From Actinomadura viridilutea (lineage in GTDB: Bacteria; Actinomycetota; Actinomycetes; Streptosporangiales; Streptosporangiaceae), in assembly GCA_003001795.1 (NCBI GenBank), contig PVNI01000002.1, positions 248,001 through 312,000 of the forward strand: DNA of 64,000 nt, in the 5' to 3' direction. The number at the start of each line of letters is the position of its first letter. Position 1 is the first letter of the stretch. Below, in pieces: positions 18,638-26,354 of this stretch. The notes beneath the pieces were generated by a model, which searched no databases, was not told where the DNA came from, and saw only the letters and a list, made by a program, of their open reading frames with translations. Position numbers and translations under genes: made by a program.

Positions 18638-19869
18638 CGGCGCTTCTCCTCCCCCGGCATCAGCCCGAAGAACTGGGCGGCGGTGTGCATGTCCTTGTCG
18701 CCGCGGCCGGACAGGCAGACGACGATCGTGGCGTCCGGGCCGAGCTCCCTGCCGACCTGCAGGGCCCCGGCCAGGGCGTGCGCGGACTCGATGGCGGGGA
18801 TGATCCCCTCGGTGCGGCACAGCAGCGCGAAGGCCTCCATGGCCTCGGCGTCGCTGATCGCCCGGTACTCGGCGCGTCCGGTGTCGCGCAGCCAGGCGTG
18901 CTCGGGGCCGACGCCGGGGTAGTCGAGCCCGGCGGAGATCGAGTGGGTCTCCAGGGTCTGGCCCTCGTCGTCCTGCAGCAGGTAGGTCCGCATGCCGTGG
19001 ATGACGCCGAGCGACCCGCCGACCAGGGTGGCGGCGTGCCGGCCGGTGGCCACGCCCTCGCCGCCCGCCTCGAACCCGTACAGCCGCACCGACGCGTCGG
19101 GGATGAAGGCGTGGAAGGCGCCGATGGCGTTGGAGCCGCCGCCGACGCAGGCCACGACGGCGTCCGGCAGCCGCCCGGTCGTCTCCAGGCACTGCGCGCG
19201 CGCCTCGACGCCGATGACGCGCTGGAAGTCGCGCACCATCATCGGGAACGGGTGCGGGCCCATGACCGAGCCGATGCAGTAGTGGGTGTGGTCGACGGAG
19301 GCGACCCAGTCGCGGAACGCCTCGTTGCAGGCGTCCTTGAGGGTGCGGCTGCCGGTGCGGACGGGGATCACCTCGGCGCCCAGCATCCGCATCCGCGCGA
19401 CGTTGAGGGCCTGCCGCTCGGTGTCGACCTCGCCCATGTAGACGGTGCACTCGAGGCCGAGCAGGGCGGCGGCGGTGGCGGTGGCCACGCCGTGCTGCCC
19501 GGCGCCGGTCTCGGCGATGACGCGGCGCTTGCCCATGCGGCGGGTCAGCAGCGCCTGCCCCAGCACGTTGTTGATCTTGTGGGACCCCGTGTGGTTGAGG
19601 TCCTCGCGCTTGAGCAGGACGCGGGCGCCGCCGGCGTGCTCGGCGAACCGGCGCGCCTCGGTCAGCAGGCTCGGCCGTCCGGCGTATTCGGCCAGGAGCC
19701 GGTCGAGCTCGCCGGTGAACTCGGGGTCGTTCTTGGCGGCCTCGAATTCGCGGGTCAGCTCGTCGAGGGCGGCCATGAGGGCCTCGGGGGCGAAGCGCCC
19801 CCCGAACACGCCGAAGTGGCCGGTGGCGTCGGGCACGACGGCACCGCGGGAACCGGTGTCGGTGGTCAT
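18634..19869 (-). CDS. trpB: Tryptophan synthase beta subunit
   Basis: 411 aa. ATG at 19869 with AGGA upstream. A PLP enzyme that condenses indole with serine. The PLP lysine is Lys98 in [10 protein letters not shown]; the phosphate-binding GGGSNAIG loop and the EAGGEGV segment are present, as is the C-terminal SGRGDKD. The gene is coupled to trpA through a GTGA overlap. It is 152 bases from trpC, a gap in which some actinobacteria carry the small trpM; no convincing trpM was found here. Confidence 0.97.
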   Translation of the reverse strand: MTTDTGSRGAVVPDATGHFGVFGGRFAPEALMAALDELTREFEAAKNDPEFTGELDRLLAEYAGRPSLLTEARRFAEHAGGARVLLKREDLNHTGSHKINNVLGQALLTRRMGKRRVIAETGAGQHGVATATAAALLGLECTVYMGEVDTERQALNVARMRMLGAEVIPVRTGSRTLKDACNEAFRDWVASVDHTHYCIGSVMGPHPFPMMVRDFQRVIGVEARAQCLETTGRLPDAVVACVGGGSNAIGAFHAFIPDASVRLYGFEAGGEGVATGRHAATLVGGSLGVIHGMRTYLLQDDEGQTLETHSISAGLDYPGVGPEHAWLRDTGRAEYRAISDAEAMEAFALLCRTEGIIPAIESAHALAGALQVGRELGPDATIVVCLSGRGDKDMHTAAQFFGLMPGEEKRR

Positions 19870-20021
19870 GGGAATCCTGTCGTGGGAGAAGGGCTCATCC
19901 TGGCTGCCGGGTCGTCGGACGAGCACGCCATCGTTCGCGCAAGGTCGCGACGGGGCCTGCGATCGGGCCCCGGCCCGGGGACGGCGCTCTCCGCATGGAC
20001 GCCAGCCTATCGCGAACGGGG

Positions 20022-20828
20022 TCAGCCGCTCTGCCGCAGGGCCGGGTGCGCCCCGGCGGCGACCAGGTCGGCGACGGCGCCGCGCGGGTCGCGGCGCATC
20101 ACCAGGCTCTCCCCCACCAGCACGGCGTCGGCGCCCGCCGAGGCGTAGGCCAGCAGGTCGTGCGGGCCGCGCACCCCCGACTCGGCGACCTTGACGACGT
20201 CCTTGGGGATCAGCGGCGCCAGCCGGGCGAACACGCTGCGGTCCACTTTGAGGGTCTTCAGGTCGCGCGCGTTGACCCCGATGACCTTGGCGCCCGCGTC
20301 CAGCGCGCGGGCCAGCTCCTCCTCGGTGTGCACCTCGACCAGCGGGGTCAGGCCGATCGACTCGGCCCGCTCGACCAGCGACACCAGGGCGTCCTGCTCG
20401 AGCGCCGCCACGATCAGCAGGGCAAGGTCGGCGCCGTAGGCGCGGGCCTCCCACAGCTGGTAGGAGGTGACGATGAAGTCCTTGCGGAGCACCGCCACGT
20501 CGACGTCGGCGCGGACGGCGGCCAGGTCGTCCAGGCTGCCGCCGAAGCGGCGCCGCTCGGTGAGCACGCTGATCACCTTGGCGCCGCCGGCCTCGTAGTC
20601 GCGGGCCAGCGCCGCCGGGTCGGCGATCGCCGCCAGCGCGCCCTTGGACGGGCTGGAGCGCTTGACCTCGGCGATGACGGACACGCCCGGGGCGCGCAGC
20701 GCCGCCAGCGCGTCGCGCGGCGGGTCGGCCCGCTCGGCCTTGGCCTTCAGGTCGTCGAGCGACACCGTGCGCTGCCGTTCGGCCAGATCGGCCCGGACGC
20801 CGTCGAGAATTTCGTCGAGCACGCTCAC
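20022..20828 (-). CDS. trpC: Indole-3-glycerol phosphate synthase
   Basis: 268 aa, single-function TrpC length. GTG at 20828 with GGGGAGC upstream and a GTGA overlap with the small ORF before it. A beta/alpha-barrel enzyme that closes the indole ring. Signature segments seen: [13 protein letters not shown] with the catalytic Lys, [23 protein letters not shown] with the second Lys, [10 protein letters not shown] and [10 protein letters not shown]. The preceding step (TrpF) is expected from priA at 39.2-39.95 kb, since no trpF is present. Confidence 0.97.
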   Translation of the reverse strand: MSVLDEILDGVRADLAERQRTVSLDDLKAKAERADPPRDALAALRAPGVSVIAEVKRSSPSKGALAAIADPAALARDYEAGGAKVISVLTERRRFGGSLDDLAAVRADVDVAVLRKDFIVTSYQLWEARAYGADLALLIVAALEQDALVSLVERAESIGLTPLVEVHTEEELARALDAGAKVIGVNARDLKTLKVDRSVFARLAPLIPKDVVKVAESGVRGPHDLLAYASAGADAVLVGESLVMRRDPRGAVADLVAAGAHPALRQSG

Positions 20829-20989
20829 GCCCTGCTCCCCGCTCGCCTCCGCGGCGCCTGCGCGGCGCCGCCTTCCCTGGTCGCAGGCCCCGGGACGGCG
20901 CGCGCGCAGCCGGCACGGCCGTGCCGGCGCGGCGCTGCCGCTTCGGACGGCGCGTCGAACGGCACGCCGACGCGCTCGGGCTCGCTCAC
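20825..20989 (-). CDS. Small hypothetical ORF overlapping trpC start
   Basis: 54 aa, GTG at 20989 with a GGGGGCC site. Its stop overlaps the trpC start as GTGA, the same coupling used between other genes of this cluster, which supports translation. The product ([14 protein letters not shown], then a basic Arg/Ala/Gly-rich part) has no domain I recognise and no membrane segment. Actinobacterial trp clusters often carry a small HGxxPAAW membrane protein at this place; this ORF does not resemble it. It could act mainly as a translational lead-in for trpC. Confidence 0.45.
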   Translation of the reverse strand: MSEPERVGVPFDAPSEAAAPRRHGRAGCARAVPGPATREGGAAQAPRRRAGSRA

Positions 20990-21090
20990 GGGAAGGCCCC
21001 CTATGTTGCGGTCGATCCGTGCACCGATCGTAGCCTCAGCGGTGGGCGGCCCTTGAACCCGGGCCGGGCTCAGGGCGCCCGAAACCGGCG

Positions 21091-21564
21091 TTATGGAGCC
21101 AAAGCAGCGCCGAACGCCGTGTTCCGCACGATCCAGTACACGACGACCAGCGCGAGGAAGGCGTGGATCACGCGCGGCCGTGTCAGGCGGGAGGCGAACG
21201 GGACGCCCGTGGCCGCGCACGCCGCCCAGCGCGCCCACAGGTATCCGAAGACGGGCAGCAGCAGGAACAGCATGGGGTTGAGCCCGAACGCCTCCGCCAC
21301 GCGGCCGTGCGTCAGCGAGTGCACCATGCGAAGGCCGCCGCAGCCGGGGCAGTACAGGCCGGTCGCCCACAGGAACGGGCAGGTCGGGTAGTGGCCGGGT
21401 TCGTTCGGGTCGACCGTGCTGACCAGCACAGTGCCCGCGGCCGCCGCGGCCAGGACGATGCCGGGGCCGACCAACGCGCGCTTGCGGCGGCGGGGCGCCG
21501 CCGGGGAGGGCGCGCGCGGAGAGGGCCGCGCGGCGTGGGCGGGTGCGCCGGTCGCGTCGTCCAC
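21091..21564 (-). CDS. DUF2752 membrane protein
   Basis: 157 aa. GTG at 21564 with GAGAGGAG upstream. A basic, Pro-rich head of about 28 residues is followed by three or four membrane helices. The DUF2752 signature is clear: CPFLWATGLYCPGCGGLRM, then HSLTHGRVAEAFGLNPM. DUF2752 proteins have no proven function; the CPxCGG motif suggests metal or thiol chemistry at the membrane surface. It lies 20 bases after the response-regulator gene and before the trpC lead-in ORF, so it is part of the hisI-trp transcript. Confidence 0.88.
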   Translation of the reverse strand: MDDATGAPAHAARPSPRAPSPAAPRRRKRALVGPGIVLAAAAAGTVLVSTVDPNEPGHYPTCPFLWATGLYCPGCGGLRMVHSLTHGRVAEAFGLNPMLFLLLPVFGYLWARWAACAATGVPFASRLTRPRVIHAFLALVVVYWIVRNTAFGAALAP

Positions 21565-21584
21565 CGTGGGCTCCTCTCCGCCGG

Positions 21585-22259
21585 TCAGGGGTCCAGGACG
21601 TAGCCGACGCCGCGGACGGTGCGGATCGGGCTGTCCTTGCCCAGCTTGCTGCGCAACTGGGCGATGTGCACGTCCACCGTGCGGCTTCCCGCGCCCGCGT
21701 TCGGCCCCCAGGCGGCGTCGAGCAGCTGTTCGCGGGTGAAGACCCTGCCGGGGTTGCTCATCAGGAACTCCAGCAGGTCGAACTCGGTGACGGTGAGCGC
21801 CACGGGGCGGTCCCCCACGCTCACGGCGCGGCCCTGCGGGTCCAGGCTCACCTGGCCGGCGCGCAACGGCCCCTGGGCGTGGTCGCCGGCGCTGTGGCGC
21901 AGCGCCTCGGCCACCGCGCCCACCAGCACGCGGGGTCCGAACGGCCGCGTCACCTGGTGTTCGCCGAGCGCGCCGCGCGTGAGCGCGTCGACCTGCCCGG
22001 CGACCGCCACGACGGGCGCGGGCCGGGCCGCCTCCGCGACGCGCCGGTACAGCTCCACGGGGAGCGGCGTGTCCGACACGTCGAGCACCACCGCGTCCGG
22101 GCGGACGCGCGCCGCGACGGCGGCGGCGCGCGACGGGTCCGGTTCGATCTCGACGGCGTACCCCTCCCGGGCCAGGTAGCGCCGCTCCAGTTCCGCCACG
22201 GCGGGCTCGTGTTCGGCGACCAGGATGAGCCCGCCGCCCTCGGCCGTCCCGCGGTTCAC
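21585..22259 (-). CDS. OmpR-type response regulator with atypical receiver
   Basis: 224 aa. GTG at 22259 overlaps the preceding stop as GTGA. The C-terminal winged helix is canonical (LTVTEFDLLEFLMSNPGRVF, EQLLDAAWG, RTVDVHIAQLRSKL, IRTVRGVGYVL). The receiver (about 10-120) is degenerate: the acidic pair near the N-terminus is replaced by AEHE, the phospho-Asp position may survive in VVLDVSD, the switch Ser/Thr is lost in VVAVAGQ, and the Lys of the usual TKPF is Arg in VTRPFG. Phosphorylation is therefore doubtful. No histidine kinase is adjacent. Its place inside a hisI-trp cluster is unusual. Confidence 0.88.
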   Translation of the reverse strand: MNRGTAEGGGLILVAEHEPAVAELERRYLAREGYAVEIEPDPSRAAAVAARVRPDAVVLDVSDTPLPVELYRRVAEAARPAPVVAVAGQVDALTRGALGEHQVTRPFGPRVLVGAVAEALRHSAGDHAQGPLRAGQVSLDPQGRAVSVGDRPVALTVTEFDLLEFLMSNPGRVFTREQLLDAAWGPNAGAGSRTVDVHIAQLRSKLGKDSPIRTVRGVGYVLDP

Positions 22260-22939
22260 GACCGCTCCGAACGGCCGCGCCGGGCCTCCTGGGAATCCTC
22301 CTGGGAATCCGCCTGGGAATCCTCCTGGGAGGTCTGCCGGGAGGACGGGACGTCGCCCGGCGCGGGCTCCGTGGGGTCTTCTCCCCGGTCGAGGGACTTC
22401 CACAGGCTGGAGGGGTCGTCGGTTTCGGGCGGCGTGCGGGTCGCTGCCGCGGCGGGACGCTCGTACCGCATCGACATGCCCGGCCAGCGCGCGCCGCGCA
22501 GGATCGTCGCCGACCCCGCGGCCAGCAGCAGCGCGCCGCCGGCCAGGGACACGGCCCACCAGAGGGTGACGTCGGCGGAGGGGTTCGCGGCGAGCCGCAG
22601 CAGGGCGCTCTTGTCGGCCGCGGCGTCCAGCACGTGCGCGGTGCGCACGGACGCCACGGACGCGTAGCCGATCGCGGCGCCGAACGCGGCCAGCAATACG
22701 CCGACCCCGGTCCGCACCTTGCCGCGGGTGGCGAACAGGGCCGCCAGGCCCGCCAGCCCGGCCCATCCCAATGCGCCCGCCGCGCCGCCCAGGTCGCGCC
22801 CGGTGAGCTCCAAAGTGAAGGGGGTGATGGCGCCGGCGGCCCGTACATGCGCCCAGGCGCGTCCGGCGGCCAGCAGGGTCAGCCCGGCGCCGGCCGCGCA
22901 CAGCAGCGCGGCCAGGGCGCGTTCTCGGGCGGGGGTCAC
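22256..22939 (-). CDS. Trp biosynthesis-associated membrane protein (TIGR02234-like)
   Basis: 227 aa. GTG at 22939 overlaps the hisI stop as GTGA. Four membrane helices with periplasmic loops fit the family of membrane proteins found near trp genes in actinobacteria (TIGR02234/Trp_oprn_chp). Seen: [19 protein letters not shown] at the start, [20 protein letters not shown], and a late helix [20 protein letters not shown]. Its role is not known. The cytoplasmic tail ends in SQED-type tetrapeptide repeats encoded by a 12-bp tandem repeat. Family assignment rests on context plus topology. Confidence 0.8.
   Translation of the reverse strand: MTPARERALAALLCAAGAGLTLLAAGRAWAHVRAAGAITPFTLELTGRDLGGAAGALGWAGLAGLAALFATRGKVRTGVGVLLAAFGAAIGYASVASVRTAHVLDAAADKSALLRLAANPSADVTLWWAVSLAGGALLLAAGSATILRGARWPGMSMRYERPAAAATRTPPETDDPSSLWKSLDRGEDPTEPAPGDVPSSRQTSQEDSQADSQEDSQEARRGRSERS
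22285..22332. repeat. 12-bp tandem repeat, four copies
   Basis: Four copies of CCTCCTGGGAAT, the third and fourth with one or two mismatches. On the minus strand they encode the [16 protein letters not shown] tail of the Trp-associated membrane protein, so copy-number change keeps the frame. Confidence 0.85.
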
Positions 22940-23319
22940 GAGTCCGCGGCCGGCCGTTCCCCGACGACGGCGTCGAGCACGTCGGCGTCCCAGCAGGTGC
23001 GGTCCCCGGTGTGGCACGCGGCGCCGACCTGGTCGACCTTCACCAGGATCGCGTCCCCGTCGCAGTCCAGGGCGACCGACTTGACCCACTGCTGGTGGCC
23101 CGAGCTCTCGCCCTTCACCCAGTACTCCTGGCGGCTGCGCGACCAGTACGTGGCGCGGCCGGTGGTGAGGGTCCGGTGCAGCGCCTCGTCGTCCATCCAG
23201 GCGAGCATGAGCACCTCGCCGGTGTCGTACTGCTGGGCGATGGCGGGCACGAGGCCGTCGGGCGTGCGCTTGAGACGTTCGGCGATCTTGGGGTCCAGAT
23301 TGGACGGGCGAGCGGACAT
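22936..23319 (-). CDS. hisI: Phosphoribosyl-AMP cyclohydrolase
   Basis: 127 aa from ATG 23319; an ATG at 23328 would add three residues, and neither has an ideal site. HisI opens the purine ring of PR-AMP in histidine synthesis. Typical motifs: [49 protein letters not shown] (Mg-binding Asps) and [12 protein letters not shown] (Zn-binding Cys residues). The gene is coupled by a GTGA overlap to the Trp-associated membrane protein. It is cut off from hisF, its usual neighbour, by about 15 kb. Confidence 0.95.
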   Translation of the reverse strand: MSARPSNLDPKIAERLKRTPDGLVPAIAQQYDTGEVLMLAWMDDEALHRTLTTGRATYWSRSRQEYWVKGESSGHQQWVKSVALDCDGDAILVKVDQVGAACHTGDRTCWDADVLDAVVGERPAADS

Positions 23320-23381
23320 GTGCTCCATTCTGCCGGGTGGCGCCGCGCGCTCGGCACCGGCACCGCCGCGGCCTCCCAAGA

Positions 23382-23402
23382 GGGCCGCCGCCGAGGCGGC
23401 CC
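23382..23402 (-). terminator. GC hairpin in the csp-hisI spacer
   Basis: GGGCCGCC and GGCGGCCC arms (8 bp, 5-base loop) lie between csp and hisI. Together with the hairpin at 23416-23445 it probably forms a double terminator for csp. Confidence 0.5.
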
Positions 23403-23415
23403 CCGGACACCACGA

Positions 23416-23445
23416 GGCCCGCGCCCCCTGGTGGGGGCACGGGCC
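23416..23445 (-). terminator. Terminator hairpin downstream of csp
   Basis: Two 13-base arms (GGCCCGCGCCCCC and GGGGGCACGGGCC, one G-T type pair) closed by a 4-base loop, about 60 bases beyond the csp stop. No U-run. Confidence 0.7.
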
Positions 23446-23451
23446 CGGCGG

Positions 23452-23507
23452 TACGACTAGGGATTACGACTAGGGATTACGACTAGGGATGCGTACGACT
23501 ACGGGAT
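23452..23507. repeat. 13-bp direct repeat, three exact copies plus one variant
   Basis: TACGACTAGGGAT occurs three times end to end (23452-23490). A fourth copy with one inserted base and a 3-base gap runs to 23507, touching the csp stop codon. It lies between the csp stop and its terminator, so it would be in the csp 3-prime untranslated RNA. Confidence 0.9.
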
Positions 23508-23716
23508 CACGAGAGGGGGACGACGTTGTCGGCCTGCGGGCCGCGCTGGCCCTGCGTCACCTCGAACTCGACGCGCTGGTTCTCGTCGAGGCTGCGGTAG
23601 CCGGACGCCTGGATGGCCGTGTAGTGCACGAACACGTCGGCGCCGCCGCCGTCCACGGCGATGAAGCCGTAGCCCTTCTCGGCGTTGAACCACTTCACGG
23701 TGCCCTGCTGGGGCAT
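23507..23716 (-). CDS. Cold-shock protein (CSD/OB-fold)
   Basis: 69 aa. ATG at 23716 with AGGA upstream. A single cold-shock domain with RNP1 (KGYGFIAVD, residues 14-22) and RNP2 (DVFVHYTAI, residues 27-35); both are standard nucleic-acid binding surfaces. Length is normal for CspA-type RNA chaperones. RNP1 reads [12 protein letters not shown] with a short Gly insertion, seen in some actinobacterial versions. A long upstream region (over 200 bases without a gene) fits the long leaders typical of csp mRNAs, though no specific structure was confirmed. Confidence 0.95.
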   Translation of the reverse strand: MPQQGTVKWFNAEKGYGFIAVDGGGADVFVHYTAIQASGYRSLDENQRVEFEVTQGQRGPQADNVVPLS

Positions 23717-24392
23717 GTCTTTCTCCTTGCGGCAAAACTCGGGCCCACACCTCGCGGGCCCCGCGCCGGTCGCTGCGGGACGCCTTCGCCTCCCCGGCAC
23801 TGTCCCGGAAAAGCCAAAACGCCCGCTGCCATCAGTCCGCGGGCGTTCTTACAAACGATCGTGAACTTCGACTGCAACCGACGGGTCCACCGTATCATCC
23901 GATCCGCGTAAACCCCAGGAGCTTGTCCCTCCGGTTTCTTCCGTGGCCGAAAGCGGCGCGTTATAGGCCCGACACGCCGCATGCTGCGCCTCCGCCGCCC
24001 TCGTCGGGCGCCGTCGCCGCGCGGGGCGAACCGCCGCGCGCGTCGCGGACCGGCCAGGTCAGGCGGTGCCGCGCGGTGATTTCACGCGGACGAATCACGT
24101 GATTTTGAACAAAGAACATCTTCGCGTTGACGATTTCGTCGACGACGATCGGCTTCGTCGACGATCGGCGCGCATGAGGGGAAAACCAGGACCGCGCCGA
24201 CGGCGACGGCGCGACGCGGGCGCCGCGGCGGAGCGGCCCGCCGGAGCGGGTGCGGTCGCCGGGCGCCGACGGGACGTCCGGGTAAGCCGGGAATAAGCGC
24301 TCAGTCCGGATGGTAGGCATTGTGCGAGCCCGCGAGTCCCGGTGATCCTCCCACACGGGGCGTGCGGGCCCCGCCGTCTGTGAGGAGTTGCC
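23717..24392. other. Long divergent intergenic region
   Basis: 676 bases between csp (leftward) and the ABC exporter pair (rightward). No gene is supported. It is the most AT-rich non-coding stretch of the window around 24075-24165 and contains several palindromes (separate entry). A TATAAC at 23960-23965 on the minus strand could serve csp, giving a leader of about 240 bases; no good -35 was found. Confidence 0.5.
24076..24164. promoter_or_regulatory. Cluster of palindromic operator-like sites
   Basis: GTGATT half-sites occur at 24076-24081, inverted at 24093-24098 and direct at 24099-24104; the last two form the perfect 12-bp palindrome AATCACGTGATT. Then TTCGTCGACGA occurs twice (24135-24145, 24154-24164), each containing the perfect palindrome TCGTCGACGA, 19 bp apart, about two helical turns. 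A TTGACG at 24127-24132 could be a -35. The arrangement suggests two different DNA-binding proteins or one with several sites. No regulator gene is adjacent. Confidence 0.55.
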
Positions 24393-26354
24393 GTGCCATC
24401 AGGGTCGACACCCGCCGGGCACCGTCATGGGGGACGGTCCCGGCACCCCCGGACCAGCCGCCGCCGGGACGGGGAGCGTCCCCCGACCCCCCGCATCGAC
24501 CCCGGCGTCCTGCGCGAGGGGATCGGGGTGCTGTGGGTCGCGGTCAAGGCCGAACCGCGGGTGTTCACCGTCGCCGTGCTGGCCAGCGGGCTGTACGCGG
24601 CGATGACCGTCGGCACCGCGCAGGTGCTCGGCTGGGCGACCGAGGACGTCGTGCTCCCGGCGTTCCGCTCCGGCGACACCACGGCGGGCGCGCTGGCCGG
24701 GGCGGCGACGGCGATCCTCGCCGTCGCGCTGCTCAAGGCGCTCGGCGTGGCCGGGCGCCGGTTCTACGCCGGGCTCATGCAGTACCGCATGCAGGCCCGG
24801 TACCGGCGGGCGGTCACCCGGCAGTACCTGCGGCTGCCCCTGGCCTGGCACCACCGCCACCCCACGGGGCAGCTGCTGTCGAACGCCAACGCGGACGTGG
24901 AGGCGGTGTGGGCGCCGATCGCGCCGCTGCCGATGGCGGTCGGCGTGGTGCTCATGCTGGTGATCGCCGCGGGGTCGATCCTGATCACCGACGTGGTCGT
25001 GGCGATCGTGGGCTTCCTGGTCTTTCCGGCCGTGGCGCTGCTGAACGTCCTCTACCAGAGGCGGCTGTCCCCCGTCGCCACCCGGGCCCAGCAGCTGCGC
25101 GCCGAGGTCAGCGAGGTGGCGCACGAGAGCTTCGAGGGCGGCCTGGTCGTCAAGACGCTGGGGCGCGAGCAGGACGAGACCGAGCGGTTCGCCGAGCGCG
25201 CGCGGGCGCTGCGCGACGCCAACGTGGCGGTCGGCCGCATCCGGGGCCTGTTCGACCCCGTGCTGGAGGCGCTGCCCAATCTGGGCGTGCTGGCGGTGCT
25301 GCTGGTGGGCTCCATCCGCCTGGAAGCCGGGGCCATGACCGAGGGCGACCTGGTGCACGTGGCGTATCTGTTCACGCTCCTGGCCTGGCCGATCCGCGCC
25401 CTGGGCTGGGTGCTGGCGGAGGTGCCGCGCAGCGTCGTCGGCTGGAAACGGGTCCGCGGGGTTCTGGACGCCACCGGCTCCCTCCCCTACGGCGACCGTT
25501 CCCTGGACGAGGGCAAGGCGGCGGCGCTGGAGGTGCGCGACGTCCGCTTCGCCTACGAGACCGCCGAGGGGGAGGCGTCGGCGGACGTACTGCGCGACGT
25601 GTCGTTCTCCGTCGCCCCCGGCCGCACGATCGCCGTGGTCGGCCCCACCGGTTCGGGCAAGTCGACCCTGACGTCCCTGCTCGTGCGGCTGGTCGACCCG
25701 GCCGACGGGTCGGTGCTGCTGGACGGGGTGGACGCGCGCGACCTGAGACGCGGCGGCGTGGCCGAGACCGCGGCCCTCGTGCCGCAGCAGACGTTCCTGT
25801 TCGACGACACCGTGCGCGGCAACATCACCCTGGGGCTGGACATCCCGGACGAGCGGGTGTGGGAGGCCCTGCGCCTCGCCCAGGCCGACGGCTTCGTGGC
25901 GGCGCTCCCGGACGGTCTCGACACCCGCATCGGGGAGCGCGGGGCGACCCTGTCGGGCGGCCAGCGGCAACGGCTGGCGCTGGCGCGCGCGGTGGTGCGC
26001 CGCCCCCGGCTGCTGGTGCTGGACGACGCGACGTCCAGCGTCGACCCCCAGGTGGAGGCCCGGATCCTGAGCGCGCTGCGGGACGCGCAGTCGGCCGGCG
26101 GGGGCGGCGTGACCGTGGTGGTGGTCGCCTACCGCAAGGCCACGATCGCGCTGGCCGACGAGGTCGTCTACATCGAGCACGGCCGCGTGGCCGACCGCGG
26201 CGCCCACGCCGAGCTGCTGGAGCGCTGTGAGGGCTACCGCAACCTCGTCACCGCCTACGAGCGCGCCGAGGCCGAGCAGCGGCTGATGAGCGGGCGGGCG
26301 GACGACGACCGGACCGGGACCGCGGAGGCCGACAGCGAGGAGGCGGTGGCGTGA
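24393..26354 (+). CDS. ABC exporter half-transporter, degenerate-site subunit
   Basis: 653 aa; GTG at 24393 with GAGGAG upstream. Type IV ABC exporter half: basic head, six membrane helices (about 45-330), then the ATPase. Walker A GPTGSGKS is at about 417-424, the signature LSGGQRQRLALAR near 518, and Walker B LLVLDDATS near 540. The catalytic Glu after Walker B is replaced by Asp, and the switch His of AHR is Tyr in VVAYRKATIA, so this subunit's own ATP site is degenerate. Its canonical signature would complete the active site of the partner encoded next, which overlaps by four bases (GTGA). A heterodimeric drug or lipid exporter is likely; the substrate is unknown. Confidence 0.93.
   Translation: MPSGSTPAGHRHGGRSRHPRTSRRRDGERPPTPRIDPGVLREGIGVLWVAVKAEPRVFTVAVLASGLYAAMTVGTAQVLGWATEDVVLPAFRSGDTTAGALAGAATAILAVALLKALGVAGRRFYAGLMQYRMQARYRRAVTRQYLRLPLAWHHRHPTGQLLSNANADVEAVWAPIAPLPMAVGVVLMLVIAAGSILITDVVVAIVGFLVFPAVALLNVLYQRRLSPVATRAQQLRAEVSEVAHESFEGGLVVKTLGREQDETERFAERARALRDANVAVGRIRGLFDPVLEALPNLGVLAVLLVGSIRLEAGAMTEGDLVHVAYLFTLLAWPIRALGWVLAEVPRSVVGWKRVRGVLDATGSLPYGDRSLDEGKAAALEVRDVRFAYETAEGEASADVLRDVSFSVAPGRTIAVVGPTGSGKSTLTSLLVRLVDPADGSVLLDGVDARDLRRGGVAETAALVPQQTFLFDDTVRGNITLGLDIPDERVWEALRLAQADGFVAALPDGLDTRIGERGATLSGGQRQRLALARAVVRRPRLLVLDDATSSVDPQVEARILSALRDAQSAGGGGVTVVVVAYRKATIALADEVVYIEHGRVADRGAHAELLERCEGYRNLVTAYERAEAEQRLMSGRADDDRTGTAEADSEEAVA

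Noticed and set aside
19895..19996. 33-codon minus ORF between trpB and trpC, considered as trpM
   Set aside because: No ribosome site and no similarity I can recognise; it stops well before trpB.
24066..24296. 76-codon plus ORF in the csp-ABC spacer
   Set aside because: Overlaps the palindrome cluster, lacks a ribosome site and reads as low-complexity basic sequence.
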